Assembly (NCBI GenBank): GCA_028690725.1
Contig: JAQVAR010000004.1
Span: 1-29,081, forward strand
Length of the DNA: 29,081 bases
Reading direction: 5' to 3'
From: Candidatus Iainarchaeum sp.
GTDB lineage: Archaea; Iainarchaeota; Iainarchaeia; Iainarchaeales; JAAZKV01
The position numbers and the translations under genes are program-made. Below are positions 28,788-29,081 of this stretch, piece after piece (position 1 is the first letter of the stretch; each line of letters begins with the position of its first letter). Below the pieces are notes generated by a model, which did not search any database, was not told the DNA's origin, and was given only the letters and a program-made list of their open reading frames with translations.

Positions 28788-29081
28788 TTATTTTAATCTA
28801 AATTTTTTTTTCAATGCTTTTTTTCCTTGCATTCCTTGTAACATTTTTCCTATTCCTTGTTCGCCCATTTTTTTCATTCCACTTTCATTCATTCCTTTGA
28901 ATCTTTTGAACATTTTTTTCATTTTTTTGAATTGTTTTATTAGTTCTCTAATGTCATTAACACTTTTTCCTGATCCTTTTGCTATTCTTTCTATTCTGCT
29001 TCTATTTAATAATTCTGGTTCTAATCTTTCTTTTTCTGTCATTGAATCAATTATTATTTTGAATGAGTCCATTTTTTCTTG
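28788..29081 (-). CDS. srp54: SRP54, C-terminal M domain, partial
   Basis: The 3' end of the signal recognition particle GTPase; the GTPase domain lies beyond the right edge of the window. The visible 97 residues are the end of the M domain: KIIIDSMTEKERLEPELLN, RSRIERIAKGSGKSVNDIR and the methionine-rich, basic KQFKKMKKMFKRFKG segment, which binds SRP RNA helix 8 and signal sequences. A Met/Gly/Lys-rich tail follows. The frame is open to the window edge, and the apparent start at 29072 is internal. The RNA partner is encoded at 12649-12917. Confidence 0.95.
   Translation of the reverse strand, partial: QEKMDSFKIIIDSMTEKERLEPELLNRSRIERIAKGSGKSVNDIRELIKQFKKMKKMFKRFKGMNESGMKKMGEQGIGKMLQGMQGKKALKKKFRLK

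Noticed and set aside
1..29081. CRISPR arrays, insertion sequences and rRNA genes
   Set aside because: No regularly spaced repeats, transposase motifs or rRNA sequences were found on either strand.

Overview
The window is a gene-dense, very AT-rich archaeal chromosome segment. TFE, RadA, multi-OB RPA, aTrm56, geranylgeranylglyceryl phosphate synthase, an archaeal 7S SRP RNA, an archaeal initiator tRNA and a tRNA intron with a bulge-helix-bulge mark it as archaeal. The tiny intergenic gaps, many leaderless genes with a TATA element about 26 bases before the start codon, and several small proteins seen in DPANN genomes suggest a Woesearchaeota/Pacearchaeota-like lineage (inference).

Layout. 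1-3.6 kb: MscS channel, a small acidic/basic protein, a XerA-type recombinase, a PRC-barrel gene lying inside a 17-bp inverted repeat, and a conserved unknown gene whose promoter abuts one arm of that repeat. 3.6-5.8 kb: a winged-helix gene with its own operator-like array, initiator tRNA, TFE and aTrm56, plus a 103-bp direct repeat that carries the tail of TFE. 5.9-7.9 kb: two tRNA-Lys genes, a ferredoxin/thioredoxin-like fusion, a LAGLIDADG protein that has lost both catalytic acids, a tRNA-Phe with an intron in the D-arm, and a 30-residue lysine-rich protein. 8.1-12.6 kb: a KaiC-like ATPase with a membrane-anchored secreted protein, then a full-length RelA/SpoT homologue divergent from an HPF/RaiA-like protein across a shared palindromic promoter, and a lysine-rich protein. 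12.6-14.8 kb: SRP RNA, a bacterial-type tRNA-guanine transglycosylase and a SLOG-fold protein. 14.8-24.1 kb: DNA precursor and recombination genes: radA with a leader peptide, dCMP deaminase, ThyX, SHMT, an intein-bearing anaerobic ribonucleotide reductase, a separate glycyl-radical miniprotein, NrdG and RPA. 24.1-29.1 kb: lipid synthesis (GGGPS), an SDR epimerase, a prepilin peptidase, a lipoprotein/coiled-coil secreted pair, a membrane-bound winged-helix regulator and the 3' end of SRP54.

How the genes work together. SHMT supplies methylene-tetrahydrofolate to ThyX, dCMP deaminase supplies dUMP, and NrdD/NrdG supply deoxynucleotides without oxygen, so 16-22.8 kb reads as a dNTP-supply cluster of an anaerobe beside radA and RPA. 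RSH and the HPF-like protein would form a starvation/ribosome-hibernation module. SRP RNA and SRP54 both lie in the window.

Most notable: a candidate phase-variable promoter switch next to xerA; an NrdD whose glycyl-radical domain is a separate 48-residue gene; two leader peptides that end on the start codon of the next gene; and the RSH-HPF palindromic bidirectional promoter.
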